From: Spraguea lophii
Taxonomy: Eukaryota; Microsporidia; Spragueidae
Assembly (NCBI GenBank): GCA_001887945.1
Contig: LDOQ01000176.1
Location: 1-64,000, forward strand
DNA length: 64,000 bases
Direction of reading: 5' to 3'
Shown here: positions 18,773 to 29,877 of the stretch, one piece after another
Numbering within the stretch: the stretch's first letter is position 1
Layout of the letters: every line of letters starts with the position of its first letter
Notes under the pieces: generated by a model
Seen by the model: the letters and a program-made list of their open reading frames with translations, nothing else
Told to the model about the DNA's origin: nothing
The model's database searches: none
Position numbers and translations under genes: made by a program

Positions 18773-21700
18773 ATGTCTTTTATTTTTATGAACACACATA
18801 TAGAACAATCTACCACAGATCCTGTATATTTAACAGTATATGGAAATAAAGAGGATTCTACACCAATAATATTAGATGTGTATAACTATCATCCGTATAT
18901 ATATGTGGAATCTGATATAGATTTTGAAAATCTTAGAGAATACGTTAGTAAGTATGTAAAAATAATATCATTAGAACAAGAAGAACATAAAAGTGTCTAT
19001 GGATATTCCAATAACCTTAACAAATTGTTTTATAAGATAACTTTTAGTACACCCAATTATAATCAACTCAAAACTGCGTTAGAAAAAGGAATTTACGCAA
19101 AGAATAAATTTTATAGAGTAAAAGTTTTTGAAGCAAATGTAGGATATGTATTAAAATATATGGTTGATAATAATATTATTGGTATGGGTTATTTGAAGGT
19201 TGATGATTATGAAGAAGTATGTATTGATAACGATATTGTTTATTCACAAGAAAATGAAGATGGAATGAAAGACATATTATTTAAGCAAAAGGTAAAGAGG
19301 TACAGAGTAGATTATAGAAATGTAAAATCATTACCTCTTTCAGAATATTCTTCAATTCCTTATATGAAAATTCTTAGTATCGATATAGAATGTTTCGGAG
19401 AAAATAGAACATTTCCAAATGCAAAGATTAATCCAGTAATACAAATAGGAAATAGCTTTAGTTATCACCGAAGCAAAAAGAAAACTGAACAGGTTATATT
19501 TTGTTATAAGAGTACTGGGGATATTCCAGGAGCTATTGTTCATTGGTATGAGACTGAGAGAGAAATGCTTATAGCATGGAAAAATTATTTAATAGAAAAA
19601 GATCCGGATATTATTTTAGGTTATAATATTAAAGATTTTGATATTCCGTATATTCTAGAAAGAGGGAAAGTTTTAGGTATTGAAGGTTTTAATATGTGGG
19701 GTAGAGATCCAAGGCCTGTAAAAACAAGGGAAAGTTATTTTTCTTCAAGAGCTCTTGGTGCAAGAAATTCGCTTGAAATAGAAGTTTACGGAAGAGTAAT
19801 TTTCGACCTTATACAAATTATAAGAAAAGAACATAACCTTAGAAGCTATTCTCTTAATGCCGTTAGTGTAAGATTTTTAGGAGAACAAAAAGAAGATCTA
19901 CCTTATTATTTAATAGAAGGTTTATGGAAAGAAGATAAAGAAACCAGGCGAAGAATAGCATCGTATTGTTTGAGAGATACATATTTACCATTAAGATTAT
20001 TTGAAAAGTTGGATATTTTAGTTAATCATGTTGAAATTGTAAGAGTCATGGGGATTCCTCTATCTTATCATTTGACAAGAGGTTCTTCCATTAAAGTATT
20101 CTCTCTTATTCTAAAAGAAGCGAAAAAACATAATTATATTATACCTACGCTGGAACCCAAAGAACCAGATTCTCCATTTGAAGGAGCTATAGTTATGGAT
20201 CCTCTCAAAGGTTTTTATAATACTCCAGTTGCAGTATTGGATTTTGCATCACTGTATCCTTCTATAATAATTGCGCATAATTTATGTTATACTACACTTG
20301 TGAATAGAGAACAAGCAAATTCTTTAGGCTTACCAATTAAGAATAGTATGGCATGTAAGTGTTATACTGGATGTAAATGTGTTGATTCAGATAAATTTAT
20401 ATCTTTAACGCCCAGTGGTGCGTATTTCATATCAGCTGGCGTACAAAAAGGTCTTCTTCCCACAATTTTAGAAAATTTGATAATTGAAAGAAAGAAGGTA
20501 AAAACTATGATGAAGAATACAGAAGATAAAACTTTATATTCTTTATTGAATGCAAGACAAAATGCTTTAAAAATTGCTGCAAATTCTACCTATGGATTTA
20601 CTGGTGCTTCTGTTGGAAAATTACCCTGTTTAGATATTAGTAAATCAGTTACAAGCTATGGTAGAATTATGATAGCGAAAACCAAGGAGGTTATTGAAAG
20701 AAATTATAGTAAAAAACAAGGATTTTCTCATGATTCAGTCGTTGTCTATGGTGATACAGATTCTGTGATGATAAATTTTAATGAATCAGATTTAAAGCAG
20801 GTATTTAAAATATCAAGTGTTATTAGTGAAGAGGTCTCTAAAGAATTTATCAAACCAGTAACATTGGAATTTGAAAAAGTATACTATCCGTATCTTCTAA
20901 TGAATAAAAAGAGATATGCAGGTGTAATATATAATTCACCCGAAAAAATGTCAAGAATCGATACTAAGGGTATAGAAACTGTTAGAAGAGATAATTGTGA
21001 ATTAGTTAGAGAAGTTATAGAAGAATGCTTAAATAAATTATTGATAAAAATGGATATAGAAGGAGCTAAAAATTATGTTAAAAACGTAATTAAGAATCTT
21101 TATTTAGAAAGAATAGATATCTCCAAGTTAATAATATCAAAATCTTTAGCAAAAGAAGGAGATAAATATTTAGCAAAGCAAGCACATGTGGAATTGGTAG
21201 AAAAAATGAAAAAGAGAGATCAAGGGAATATACCCGTCTTAGGTGATAGAGTATCATATGTAATCGTCCAAGGCGATAAAAAAACACCCATGTATGAAAG
21301 AAGTGAAGATCCGATATATGTTCTTGAAAACAATATTCCAATCGATAAAGAATATTATTTGGAACATCAACTATCAAAACCTATACATCGTTTATTTGAA
21401 CCTGTCATGGATAACGTATCAGAACTTTTCTCTGGAAATCATATTAAAACAATACGTACATCAACGTATAATGGTCCTATGGCCAAATTCTTAACAAAAT
21501 CTACATGTTGTTTAGAATGTAGAACACCAGGTAAAATATTATGTAATAGGTGTACAGATAAATATTCTAAAAACTATTTATCCATTCAGAATGCTCTGAA
21601 TGAACGGTATTCAACCTTTTCTAAATGTTGGACAGAATGCCAAAGATGTCAGGGATCTGTTATGCAAGAAGTATTGTGTGTGAATCAAGATTGTCCAATA

Positions 21701-21781
21701 TTCTTTATGAGAACAAAGGTCAAAAAAGAAATATTGGAACTTGAAGAAAAATTAGAAAAGCTTAAATCTTTAGAGTGGTAA
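18773..21781 (+). CDS. POL3: DNA polymerase delta catalytic subunit
   Basis: 1002 residues, close to the usual 1100. The 3'-5' exonuclease begins with LSIDIECFG (Exo I, about 203) and continues with GYNIKDFDIPYI (Exo II). Polymerase motifs: DFASLYPSIIIAHNLCYTT (A, about 488), KIAANSTYGFTGA (B), VVYGDTDSVM (C, about 658, with the two catalytic aspartates) and KKRYAG. The C-terminus keeps both cysteine modules: CysA CCLECRTP...CNRC and CysB CQRC...CVNQDCP, the latter binding an Fe-S cluster and the B subunit. Both catalytic sites look intact. This is the main lagging-strand and repair polymerase in the nucleus, used with PCNA and RFC; RFC1 is encoded 11 kb away. Confidence 0.97.
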   Translation: MSFIFMNTHIEQSTTDPVYLTVYGNKEDSTPIILDVYNYHPYIYVESDIDFENLREYVSKYVKIISLEQEEHKSVYGYSNNLNKLFYKITFSTPNYNQLKTALEKGIYAKNKFYRVKVFEANVGYVLKYMVDNNIIGMGYLKVDDYEEVCIDNDIVYSQENEDGMKDILFKQKVKRYRVDYRNVKSLPLSEYSSIPYMKILSIDIECFGENRTFPNAKINPVIQIGNSFSYHRSKKKTEQVIFCYKSTGDIPGAIVHWYETEREMLIAWKNYLIEKDPDIILGYNIKDFDIPYILERGKVLGIEGFNMWGRDPRPVKTRESYFSSRALGARNSLEIEVYGRVIFDLIQIIRKEHNLRSYSLNAVSVRFLGEQKEDLPYYLIEGLWKEDKETRRRIASYCLRDTYLPLRLFEKLDILVNHVEIVRVMGIPLSYHLTRGSSIKVFSLILKEAKKHNYIIPTLEPKEPDSPFEGAIVMDPLKGFYNTPVAVLDFASLYPSIIIAHNLCYTTLVNREQANSLGLPIKNSMACKCYTGCKCVDSDKFISLTPSGAYFISAGVQKGLLPTILENLIIERKKVKTMMKNTEDKTLYSLLNARQNALKIAANSTYGFTGASVGKLPCLDISKSVTSYGRIMIAKTKEVIERNYSKKQGFSHDSVVVYGDTDSVMINFNESDLKQVFKISSVISEEVSKEFIKPVTLEFEKVYYPYLLMNKKRYAGVIYNSPEKMSRIDTKGIETVRRDNCELVREVIEECLNKLLIKMDIEGAKNYVKNVIKNLYLERIDISKLIISKSLAKEGDKYLAKQAHVELVEKMKKRDQGNIPVLGDRVSYVIVQGDKKTPMYERSEDPIYVLENNIPIDKEYYLEHQLSKPIHRLFEPVMDNVSELFSGNHIKTIRTSTYNGPMAKFLTKSTCCLECRTPGKILCNRCTDKYSKNYLSIQNALNERYSTFSKCWTECQRCQGSVMQEVLCVNQDCPIFFMRTKVKKEILELEEKLEKLKSLEW

Positions 21782-21832
21782 TTCTACGTTTCAAAAATAA
21801 ATTAAGAAATCTTTATTTAAGAAAATGTTTTT

Positions 21833-23563
21833 TTAAACCAAATAATTTTTGTATTCATTCCATTTTCCATCAATTAAATCTTTCATTGTTTTTTCTATTC
21901 CTTCTATTTCAACTCTTATTTGCTGTGTGCTATTTCTTTCTCGAATTGTAATCTGTTTATCTGAAATCGATTCTTCATCAACAGTAATACAAAATGGTAT
22001 ACCAATTTCATCAGCAATTGAATATTTCTTTCCTATTGTTCCTTTTAGCATTATATTGCTAATTCTTACGAAAGAGAGATCTTTTTCCAAATTTTCAATT
22101 ATATCTTTTATTTCCGGTGGCATATTATTTATTACTGAAAGTATTGCCAGTTGATATGGTGCAACTTCTGGATTTAAATTTAAAACATTTTTTTCTTCAT
22201 CTCTACATTCGAATACTTCTTCTATTAAAGAATATAAAATTCTTCCAATACCAAATGATGGTTCTATTACGTTAGGTATTATTTCTCTTACATATTTTTT
22301 TTTCTTTTCAAGAATAAATTTTACTTTGTATTCTTCACCTTCAAAATTAAATAATAGATGATCATCCTTCAAATTATTTTTTATATAATCTTGACTTAAT
22401 AATTCTATTTCAGCGATAAAATCTTTTAGTTTATTTTTTAATTTTTTACCAAGAATATTTTTTTCTATGACAGGTACAAACTCTTCAATTTCTATTGGTT
22501 CTTTTAATTGTTCTCTTGCATAAAGATCGTTTTTTGAATGTTCTATATGTTTTTTCACATCATATGTAGATCTGTCTGCTATACCAGCACATTCAATCCA
22601 TCCATAAGAAGTGAATACTTCAACATCCCAACAATCGCATGCGTAATGTGCCATTTCATCTTGCATATGTTGTCTCATTCTAAAATTTTTAATACCAATT
22701 CTTGTAAAAAATTCTGCAGCTTTACCTATAAAAAATGCTAATGCACTGTTGTCTATAATTTTTCTTTCCAATGCTACCGATATTTTCATTTTTTCTTCAA
22801 CTTGTTTTTCTTTTCCATATAAAAAGGTTAACTCTGTTTCTTTCACACTATCATATCCTTTATGTTCTTTTTTATCTTCATCAAGAAAATACTCAATTTC
22901 AGCTTGCTCAAACTCTCTTACTCGCAACAAACCATTCTTTGGGCTTATTTCATTTCTAAAGGCTTTTCCAATCGAAAATGTACCAAATGGTAATTTTTCG
23001 GAATTTAACTCATATACTTTTTTAAAATTAACAAATTGACCCTGTGCTGTTTCAGGCCTCAAAAATATTAAATTCTTTTTCTTAGGACCTACGAACGTTT
23101 CAAACATAAGATTAAATCGTTGGGCCTTTGAAAGATTATTTTTCTCTTTACTTAAAATTTTATAATCTTCCACCACCTTATCTATTTCCTCCAAACTCAT
23201 ACACTCTAACTTTTCTATCATTTTATCAATTTCTTCATTTTTATCTAATTTTTCTAATTCTTCCTTGAGATAATGGTCTGCTCTATAACATTCTCCATTA
23301 ACACTATCAAAAAGTAAAATATCACAAAACTTGTCAATATGCCCACTTGCCTTTAATACCTGATATGGAGTAAGGATTGTCGATTCTATTTCAAATAAAT
23401 CCTTACAAAATATATCTCTAAAAACACGAAGTATTTGATTTTTTAATGATGTACCGAGTGGTCCAAGATCGTATAAACCAGATACACCACCGTAAATAGA
23501 AAATGAAGATGCAATAAAAAATCTTTTTCTAAGCATTGTTTCTCTTCTTTCTGTTTTATTCAT
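21833..23563 (-). CDS. GARS: Glycyl-tRNA synthetase, eukaryotic alpha2 type
   Basis: 576 residues; CCCC lies one base before the ATG (CCCCAATG). Class II synthetase: FFIASSFSIYGGVSGLYDLGP near the N-terminus, FLRPETAQGQFVNF (motif 1/2 region), FRNEISPKNGLLRVREFEQAEIEYF (motif 2), ECAGIADRSTYDV and EPSFGIGRILY (motif 3), then the anticodon-binding domain with PEVAPYQLAIL and DEIGIPFCITVD. It charges tRNA-Gly in the cytosol. The N-terminal WHEP domain of animal enzymes is absent. Its 3' end faces POL3, 51 bp apart. Confidence 0.97.
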   Translation of the reverse strand: MNKTERRETMLRKRFFIASSFSIYGGVSGLYDLGPLGTSLKNQILRVFRDIFCKDLFEIESTILTPYQVLKASGHIDKFCDILLFDSVNGECYRADHYLKEELEKLDKNEEIDKMIEKLECMSLEEIDKVVEDYKILSKEKNNLSKAQRFNLMFETFVGPKKKNLIFLRPETAQGQFVNFKKVYELNSEKLPFGTFSIGKAFRNEISPKNGLLRVREFEQAEIEYFLDEDKKEHKGYDSVKETELTFLYGKEKQVEEKMKISVALERKIIDNSALAFFIGKAAEFFTRIGIKNFRMRQHMQDEMAHYACDCWDVEVFTSYGWIECAGIADRSTYDVKKHIEHSKNDLYAREQLKEPIEIEEFVPVIEKNILGKKLKNKLKDFIAEIELLSQDYIKNNLKDDHLLFNFEGEEYKVKFILEKKKKYVREIIPNVIEPSFGIGRILYSLIEEVFECRDEEKNVLNLNPEVAPYQLAILSVINNMPPEIKDIIENLEKDLSFVRISNIMLKGTIGKKYSIADEIGIPFCITVDEESISDKQITIRERNSTQQIRVEIEGIEKTMKDLIDGKWNEYKNYLV

Positions 23564-23916
23564 TGGGGATATACAATAATAATTTTTTTAAAAATGTAAA
23601 GATGAAAATAAAATATTGAAGAAATTTATTAAATAGAATAATAATATTTTTTAAAAAGAACTAAGATGAAAAGCTTCTAAATTATACATGATTACAAGTA
23701 AAAATTTCCTTTATTAATTAAATTAGTATCCTTTAAAAGTTTCTCAATTAAAAATTATATTCATATTATTTTTATGAAATTTTAAATGTAAGTACTAAAT
23801 TGTCAATTATTAACAACGGAGAAACAACAGTAAAAATATCAAAATATTTGATAAAGAAAAAAAAGCTATTCCGAATTCCGTATTCATAGATCTAATGAGA
23901 CTTAAAAATATTATCC

Positions 23917-24377
23917 ATTTTTTTACTGAAACTTTTATTTATAGAAGTTTTCTGACTATCTGTGACCTACCGCGATTTATGGTATTTGGTCCTCGTTATA
24001 TTAACTGGTTCCATTACAAATATACATTAATATCGTTTTACTTTATGCCGGTTCGTAAAATTTTATGTATGACGTAAGTTTCCGCCTTCTTTTAACTTTT
24101 TAAAGCTTCCAACCTCTTTCTTGGTATAATATTGGGCGACTTACAAATCAGTACAGAAATTGTAATTACATCAACTAAACATTACTTCAATCTAGTAGTA
24201 ATATCGTCATCCAAAACATAACTAATGTTACACTATCTAACCCTCACCCACTCAACAATCTTTCTTCTTCTTTTTTTCTATCTTTTATTTTTTTTTGAAA
24301 AATCTGCTGTCTGGGGGATTCGAACTTGTTATGACTGAGATTTAGTTACCATCCCACAATCACTCGACTAAACGGGC
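23917..24377 (-). repeat. SINE-like element, copy B (best-preserved head)
   Basis: About 461 bp. On the minus strand the head starts GCCCGTTTAGTCGAGTG (24377 downwards), with an A-box match TAGTCGAGTGA, and carries the B box AGTTCGAATCC (complement of 24316-24326). The body matches copy D in segments such as GAAACTTTTATTTAT, ATATTGGGCGACTTACAAATCAGTAC and ATAACTAATGTTACAC. The minus-strand 3' end runs into TTTCAGTAAAAAAATGG, a short A-rich tail. Confidence 0.78.
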
Positions 24378-24836
24378 TTGTGCCAATCTTTCTTGTAAAT
24401 TTTATATTGTGAGATTCTTTTTTTTTAAACTTTGATCTTAAATATTTTAGAATGATAGTATGATCTTTTTATCATCTATCTTTTATTTATTTTGTTATGT
24501 ATATAACACTAAATAAAGATAAAATTTAAAAATCTCTTAACATAGAATATTTCCTAAAATATCATATTCCCTCCTAATAAAGTAAAAATTATTATTTTTT
24601 TGTATATCAAAATAGATATAAAAAAGACAAATAATTAGAGTTTTTAATAAATTGATGAATTGATTATAATTTATCACTTATTAAATTATTTAATACATCA
24701 TTACAAAAAAGACATTTATTTAAAATATAGAAATAAAAATTCTTTTTTAGCATTTGATAGTCATATTTGATTCAATTTTGTTTAATTTCCTTATTTGAAT
24801 TTGTTTGTTTTTTATTTAATTTTTGATTTGTTTATG

Positions 24837-24839
24837 CCC
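24837..24839 (+). promoter_or_regulatory. CCC start signal of the IQGAP gene
   Basis: ATG-CCC-ATG at 24834-24842. The second ATG, directly behind CCC, is taken as the start. The frame upstream begins with TTG. Confidence 0.65.
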
Positions 24840-27800
24840 ATGGCAAGTGCAAATGAGCGAAAAAGAAATGTTCACGAGAGACTAGAATATGGTATCTGCT
24901 CCGCAGAAGAGATGGATATCGAAAGAAAAAACCAAGCAGCGTATGATTACTTATGCAGGGTTGAAGAAGCGAAACAATGGATCAGTTCAAAAATAGATGT
25001 TGATCTAACAAACTGTGATTTTGATGATGCATTAAGTAAAGGAATAGTGTTGGCACAGTTGATGAAAAAGTTTGTACCATCTTCTGTTAAAAAAATATTT
25101 TATGATGAATATAAGCAGTATAGACATACAGATAATCATAATTTTTTTATTGATGGCGCAGAGAAATTAGGATTACCACGCATATTTTATTTTGGTGTAT
25201 TGGATTGTTACGAAAAAAAGAATATTCCAAATGTTGTATATTGTCTTCATGCATTGGCACATTATATGTCTAGAGTGGGATTTTCAGATGATATTAAAGG
25301 ATTATCAGGAAAAATATCATTTTCAGATGGATTAATTGAAAAAACGAAAGAAGAATTTAAACAGAAAGGTATTAAGATGCCGGAATTCGGAAAAATCAAA
25401 GACGTGATTAGTAAACAAAGCGATATGGGGGAAGATTTAGCCACAACTATCAAACAAAAAATAGCATATGAAGAAGTTAAAATAGATGAAGAAAATCAAA
25501 TTACGATGACGGACACTGAAAATGAGGTTGAAAAAATAGGATCTGAACAACAAAATGAAACAATGAAAACTGGAGAAAATAATGAGATTATGGAGACTGA
25601 AGAAGAAAAAATTGACATCGATGAAGAAAAAGAAATGGCTGTATCTGTTATAAAAGAGAAGGTTAAATCATTTTTATATGAAAAAGCTTTTAACGACATA
25701 TGCTACAAAAAAGATGCAACGGTGTTCTCATTGAGAAAATTCCTATTTATTTTTACTGATAATGCAGAAGAAATAAAGAAAGATTTAGAGATTGAAGAAT
25801 TACACAAAAAAATATTATCGAAGATAAAAGAAAATTATTTACAAGAAGTATACATTGATGGAATTGAATGTTCGGTATCTCTATTACTCAATAACAAAGT
25901 AACTATTGCAAAACTTACAAAAATTAAACCATGTGATCAAGAAGAAATGAGTATGTTCCCAAATGACACAGAAGAATTTAAGAAATTCCAAGAGATTTTC
26001 TACCACTTACAAACTAATCCTAAATATCTTTCTAAATTACTACTTGGAATGGACAGTAGAATACAAGAGAATTTTATTATTGAAAAGGTGGTACCTTTAT
26101 TTGCTAATTCTGATTCGAAGAGAGAGGAATATATGATACTAAAATTAGTAGAATCAATAATGGATTCAGAAATACATATCGATGAAGGAGTTTCTTTGAA
26201 AGACACATTATCATGTAAGATCATACTTTCGTATTTCAGAGAAAACCCAGATAAAAGACTTATTGACATGTTTATTCCTTTGTTTAATATGTTAAGCAGT
26301 GAAATTCAATGTAATCCTACTTTGATAAATAAACAAATGTTAGGGAAGGAGGCTGATAGGCTTAAAGCATTAGAGAATCCTGTGGTAAAACAAGAATATA
26401 TTAATAGACTGAGAAGAGTAAAAGCTGCTACAATAGAATTACTTGATATTGTGGAAAATAACATAGAACATTTTCCATATTATATTAGATTTTACCTTTC
26501 TTTACTTTTAGAAAAATTCCCAGAGAGAAGAGAAGAAGTGAATAAGTTATTCTTTTCTGAAATAATATCACCATTCTTATTAGCACCACATATATTTGGA
26601 TCTAAATCAAATTTATACGATAATGTTAGCGATAAATCATCCATATTGTTTATTTTCTTCAAAAGAGTACTCTCTACATCATCAGAGATTTTAGATTTTT
26701 ATATGCCTCTTACTAAATTCTCTAAAAGTGCTTATAACAGATATATTGATGTTTTAGAAAGAATAGCTAACCTTAGTGATTACTTCCAAATTCAAAAAGA
26801 ACATTTCAGAGTCAATAAACCAGTAGTACAATTTACTTCCAAAGCTGCTAATGAAATATTAATTGTGTTAAAAAGTAATTTAGATAATATTGCAGACAAA
26901 CACGATTATTTCTATGATCTTGTTCTTAATTCTAAAAACCTTCAAGAACAAGATAAATATCTAATATCCTTTTATTTGACATCTAATTATACAGAAGAAA
27001 AAGATTATAATGAACAAAGAACACTAAAAGAAATGGTTGTTTTATTATTGAGTATAACCAGTGGAAAAAGTCTTTTAGATCTGTTGTTGAAATCCTCTAC
27101 TATACAAGAAAATAGATTATTTGAAAGAATTCAAGAATATAACGAAGTAAATAATATAAGATCAGCAATTTCAAATTCTAGTATCAAAGTTAAAGAATCT
27201 CTTAAAAATAAATTAAATAAAATCATAGACAATACAATAAATGAAGATTCTATGAATGATAATCCACAAGAATTCCTATCAGAAATTGCTGTTGATGAAT
27301 CTAAGCAATCAGAATGTTATAATTTACCATTGGATAAATTTAAAGAAGAAATTTTCTCTCTTATAGAAAATATGGAAATAGCAACTAAAGAAAATCAATA
27401 TAATGAAATTCTCAATATGCTTGCACAAGATATTGTTACATTGAAAATACTCAGTTGTCAAAGAAGCAGAGAATTAGAAATTAATAAGCAAACTCTCCAT
27501 AATCTAGAGAAAAAATCTTTATACCTTGAAGAAAAAACTCAAATGTACGAAGAATATATAAAATCATATGCTGAAAAAATGACAGTTAAAAAAAGACCTT
27601 CTATTTTTACCACAACCGTTAAAGCACCAGGACAAGAGAGTAAATATGGAACATATAAACTAAAGCTTAGAAAATTAACAGAGGAAAATATTATATTAAA
27701 AATAACAGAAAATATTACCACCGATAAAATGTCATTCTATCTATCATGTGATATCCCTAATGAATTTATACTTACACCATGTCTTAATAAAAGGATTCTA

Positions 27801-27941
27801 AAAGACCCAATGACATTTAAATTAGATGTATTACTAAGAATGAAATATAAGAAAATAGAAACAATAGAATACACTGATATAGGAATATTTAGTATAGAAG
27901 GATTAATATCTCTTATAAATAGTAAATATATTATTGAATAA
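24840..27941 (+). CDS. IQGAP-like protein (CH domain + RasGAP-related domain)
   Basis: 1033 residues. The N-terminus is the IQGAP-type calponin-homology domain (about 34-150): AYDYLCRVEEAKQWI, then KKIFYDEYKQYRHTDN, LPRIFYFGVLDCYEKKN and CLHALAHYMSR, which track Iqg1/Rng2/IQGAP1 closely. An acidic linker (about 200-270) and a short helical region replace the long IQ-repeat section; no clear IQ motif is visible. The RasGAP-related domain and C-terminal RGCt module fill residues 340 to the end (FLLAPHIFG, LKNKLNKIIDNTI, KYGTYKLKLRKLTEENII). IQGAPs cross-link actin and bind Rho-type GTPases at the division ring. Yeast and fission-yeast forms are about 1490 residues, so this is a reduced version. 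Downstream is a 1.1-kb gene-free stretch. Confidence 0.88.
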   Translation: MASANERKRNVHERLEYGICSAEEMDIERKNQAAYDYLCRVEEAKQWISSKIDVDLTNCDFDDALSKGIVLAQLMKKFVPSSVKKIFYDEYKQYRHTDNHNFFIDGAEKLGLPRIFYFGVLDCYEKKNIPNVVYCLHALAHYMSRVGFSDDIKGLSGKISFSDGLIEKTKEEFKQKGIKMPEFGKIKDVISKQSDMGEDLATTIKQKIAYEEVKIDEENQITMTDTENEVEKIGSEQQNETMKTGENNEIMETEEEKIDIDEEKEMAVSVIKEKVKSFLYEKAFNDICYKKDATVFSLRKFLFIFTDNAEEIKKDLEIEELHKKILSKIKENYLQEVYIDGIECSVSLLLNNKVTIAKLTKIKPCDQEEMSMFPNDTEEFKKFQEIFYHLQTNPKYLSKLLLGMDSRIQENFIIEKVVPLFANSDSKREEYMILKLVESIMDSEIHIDEGVSLKDTLSCKIILSYFRENPDKRLIDMFIPLFNMLSSEIQCNPTLINKQMLGKEADRLKALENPVVKQEYINRLRRVKAATIELLDIVENNIEHFPYYIRFYLSLLLEKFPERREEVNKLFFSEIISPFLLAPHIFGSKSNLYDNVSDKSSILFIFFKRVLSTSSEILDFYMPLTKFSKSAYNRYIDVLERIANLSDYFQIQKEHFRVNKPVVQFTSKAANEILIVLKSNLDNIADKHDYFYDLVLNSKNLQEQDKYLISFYLTSNYTEEKDYNEQRTLKEMVVLLLSITSGKSLLDLLLKSSTIQENRLFERIQEYNEVNNIRSAISNSSIKVKESLKNKLNKIIDNTINEDSMNDNPQEFLSEIAVDESKQSECYNLPLDKFKEEIFSLIENMEIATKENQYNEILNMLAQDIVTLKILSCQRSRELEINKQTLHNLEKKSLYLEEKTQMYEEYIKSYAEKMTVKKRPSIFTTTVKAPGQESKYGTYKLKLRKLTEENIILKITENITTDKMSFYLSCDIPNEFILTPCLNKRILKDPMTFKLDVLLRMKYKKIETIEYTDIGIFSIEGLISLINSKYIIE

Positions 27942-29091
27942 AATATAAAAATTATATCTAGGAACGAATACAATACAATACATTAATTAAAAAATATGTT
28001 TATGTAATTTTATATTTATAATTTTTATTACCTATCCTAACCCTAGACTATTTATTTCTTTGAAGGATTATTTATATTTCAATCAATAACATAATCTTAT
28101 ATTTCTTTTTATAATTATTTTTTATTACAATTATTTATTATTTAAAAATAATATACACTGTTTAAATATATTATAATTCTTTACAATTCTTATATATCTT
28201 TATTAGATTTATATTCTACTTATTTACATAGTTATTAAATATAATACTTTTATTACCTTTAATATTTGAATAACAGATAATATAAAATAATTAATATTAT
28301 AAGTATATATCAATAATAAAACAAATAAGAATCGATTTACTTATAAAAGAATTATAAAGATTACAATTATAAAATATAAAATAGAAATATTACAATTATA
28401 TTTATAGAGTATAATATATATAATATCTTTATTTAATATTTTTTAATTCACTGTAAACAAATATATTTTTCAATAGTATTTTAATTATGAATAAAATATT
28501 CTAACGCTGTATTATACTTATTACTTTTATTACGTTTATTATTATATTCTGATTATTATATAATTATTTTTTTTATTATGGAATGTATAATATATTATAT
28601 TACAATATTCCTTGGTTGAAATAAATAATCATTTAATATGTCTTTATTTTAATGTAAAAAATAATTTTGTGTATATTTTTTATTGAGATTATATGTATCA
28701 GGTATAAAGTAAAATATATTATAACAAATTTTATTATTCATTTGAAATATAAAAATTATATTTAAAAATAAATGGTATTAAACATCTGTAATGGTAACAC
28801 ATTATAACTGATATGTTTGGAATTTAAAATTGTTTAAATAGCATTTGTAAGTGGTAGATATTATCATTGATTAAAAGTTAAAGGAAATATTTTTACTATT
28901 GGTTACGTATTCTCAATTGGTAAGAATATGAAGATGACATATCCATGTCATGTAAAAGAAGAATAAAAGAAAATAAAAATATTTTTAAACGAATGAAAAT
29001 AGTAAAAATATTTTTTTTAAAGAAAATTTATTCGTAGTAATTTTTTATTTCGGTTGGTAAATTTATTTTAAATGTTTTCAAAAATGTAACT
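27942..29091. other. Gene-free AT-rich stretch
   Basis: 1.15 kb between convergent gene ends. Almost only A and T; the most GC-containing piece is CCTATCCTAACCCTAGAC near 28030. No repeat shared with the rest of the window was recognised. Confidence 0.6.
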
Positions 29092-29877
29092 TTATTCATT
29101 TTCTTCTGCTAATGCAACGATTGTACTTTCTAAGTCACCTTCGTATTGATGAAGGAACTTAATATTTTTTTGTAAATTTTTAAAACCATAATTTCTTAGT
29201 TGTCCTAATTGGTTTCTATATTTTACAACGAAATTTTCTTTTTTTACTTTCACTGGAATGGCTTCTTTTATTAAACCTGGATTATATTCTCCTTGTTTAA
29301 ATGTTATCTTAGGCCCTAAATCCATATTTTGCATAGGTTCTACTGCCTTCATCATTCCAGACATAAGATTGAGTCCTCCTGGTAAATTTTCCATTTTAGA
29401 CATTGCTAGATCTACATTCTTAAGCATTTCCTGTCTATATTCTGGATTCTCAAATATTTTTGCCATATCCTCATATGTTGCTGGATCATTTAAAATATTT
29501 CTTAGTTCAGGGTTTTCATTTATCTGTTCATCCATTCCTGGTAATAACTTTAACATATTTTTAATGCTGTCTGGATTGTTAAACATCCCCTTTACATCTT
29601 TGATAGCTCCACTACTGAAGATATCCTCCTTATTTTCTCCTGTAACATTCATACCTTTGGATTTTAGACTAACGAGACCATCATCAACCATATCAAGGTC
29701 TTTTACTGTTCTCTTTTCATCTACCAATATTCTATCCTTGTAGACTATATTGTATTTATAAATATCTATCTTTAATGTGTGAGCTATTCTCTCTTTCAAT
29801 TTCCGCAAAGAATCCTTATTGCTTATTATTATCTCTACAATACTATTCTGGTATTTTACCTTCAATTTTATTTCCAT
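29092..29877 (-). CDS. DSK2: Ubiquilin/Dsk2-like proteasome shuttle factor
   Basis: 261 residues from the ATG at 29877, which directly follows CCC (29880-29878); an ATG two codons earlier and a longer frame from 29955 are rejected. Residues 1-75 form a ubiquitin-like domain (MEIKLKVKY..., ending DDGLVSLKSKG). The middle has STI1-type segments (MFNNPDSIKNMLKLLPGMDEQINENPELRNIL and NPEYRQEMLKN, then NLPGGLNLM). The last 45 residues are a UBA domain (YRNQLGQLRNYGF ... LHQYEGDLESTIVAL). The UBL docks on the proteasome and the UBA binds ubiquitin chains, delivering clients and sheltering tail-anchored proteins. A functional link with the Sgt2-like gene at the window start is inference. Confidence 0.92.
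   Translation of the reverse strand: MEIKLKVKYQNSIVEIIISNKDSLRKLKERIAHTLKIDIYKYNIVYKDRILVDEKRTVKDLDMVDDGLVSLKSKGMNVTGENKEDIFSSGAIKDVKGMFNNPDSIKNMLKLLPGMDEQINENPELRNILNDPATYEDMAKIFENPEYRQEMLKNVDLAMSKMENLPGGLNLMSGMMKAVEPMQNMDLGPKITFKQGEYNPGLIKEAIPVKVKKENFVVKYRNQLGQLRNYGFKNLQKNIKFLHQYEGDLESTIVALAEENE

Larger units (their letters stand above)
23564..24839. other. Gene-poor region holding SINE-like copy B
   Basis: 1.3 kb between divergent genes. 23917-24377 is the repeat listed separately; the remainder is AT-rich with no gene that I can support. Confidence 0.6.

Noticed and set aside
23895..24077. 60-codon ORF at the edge of SINE-like copy B
   Set aside because: Lies within the repeat body; the other copies carry stops in the same frame.
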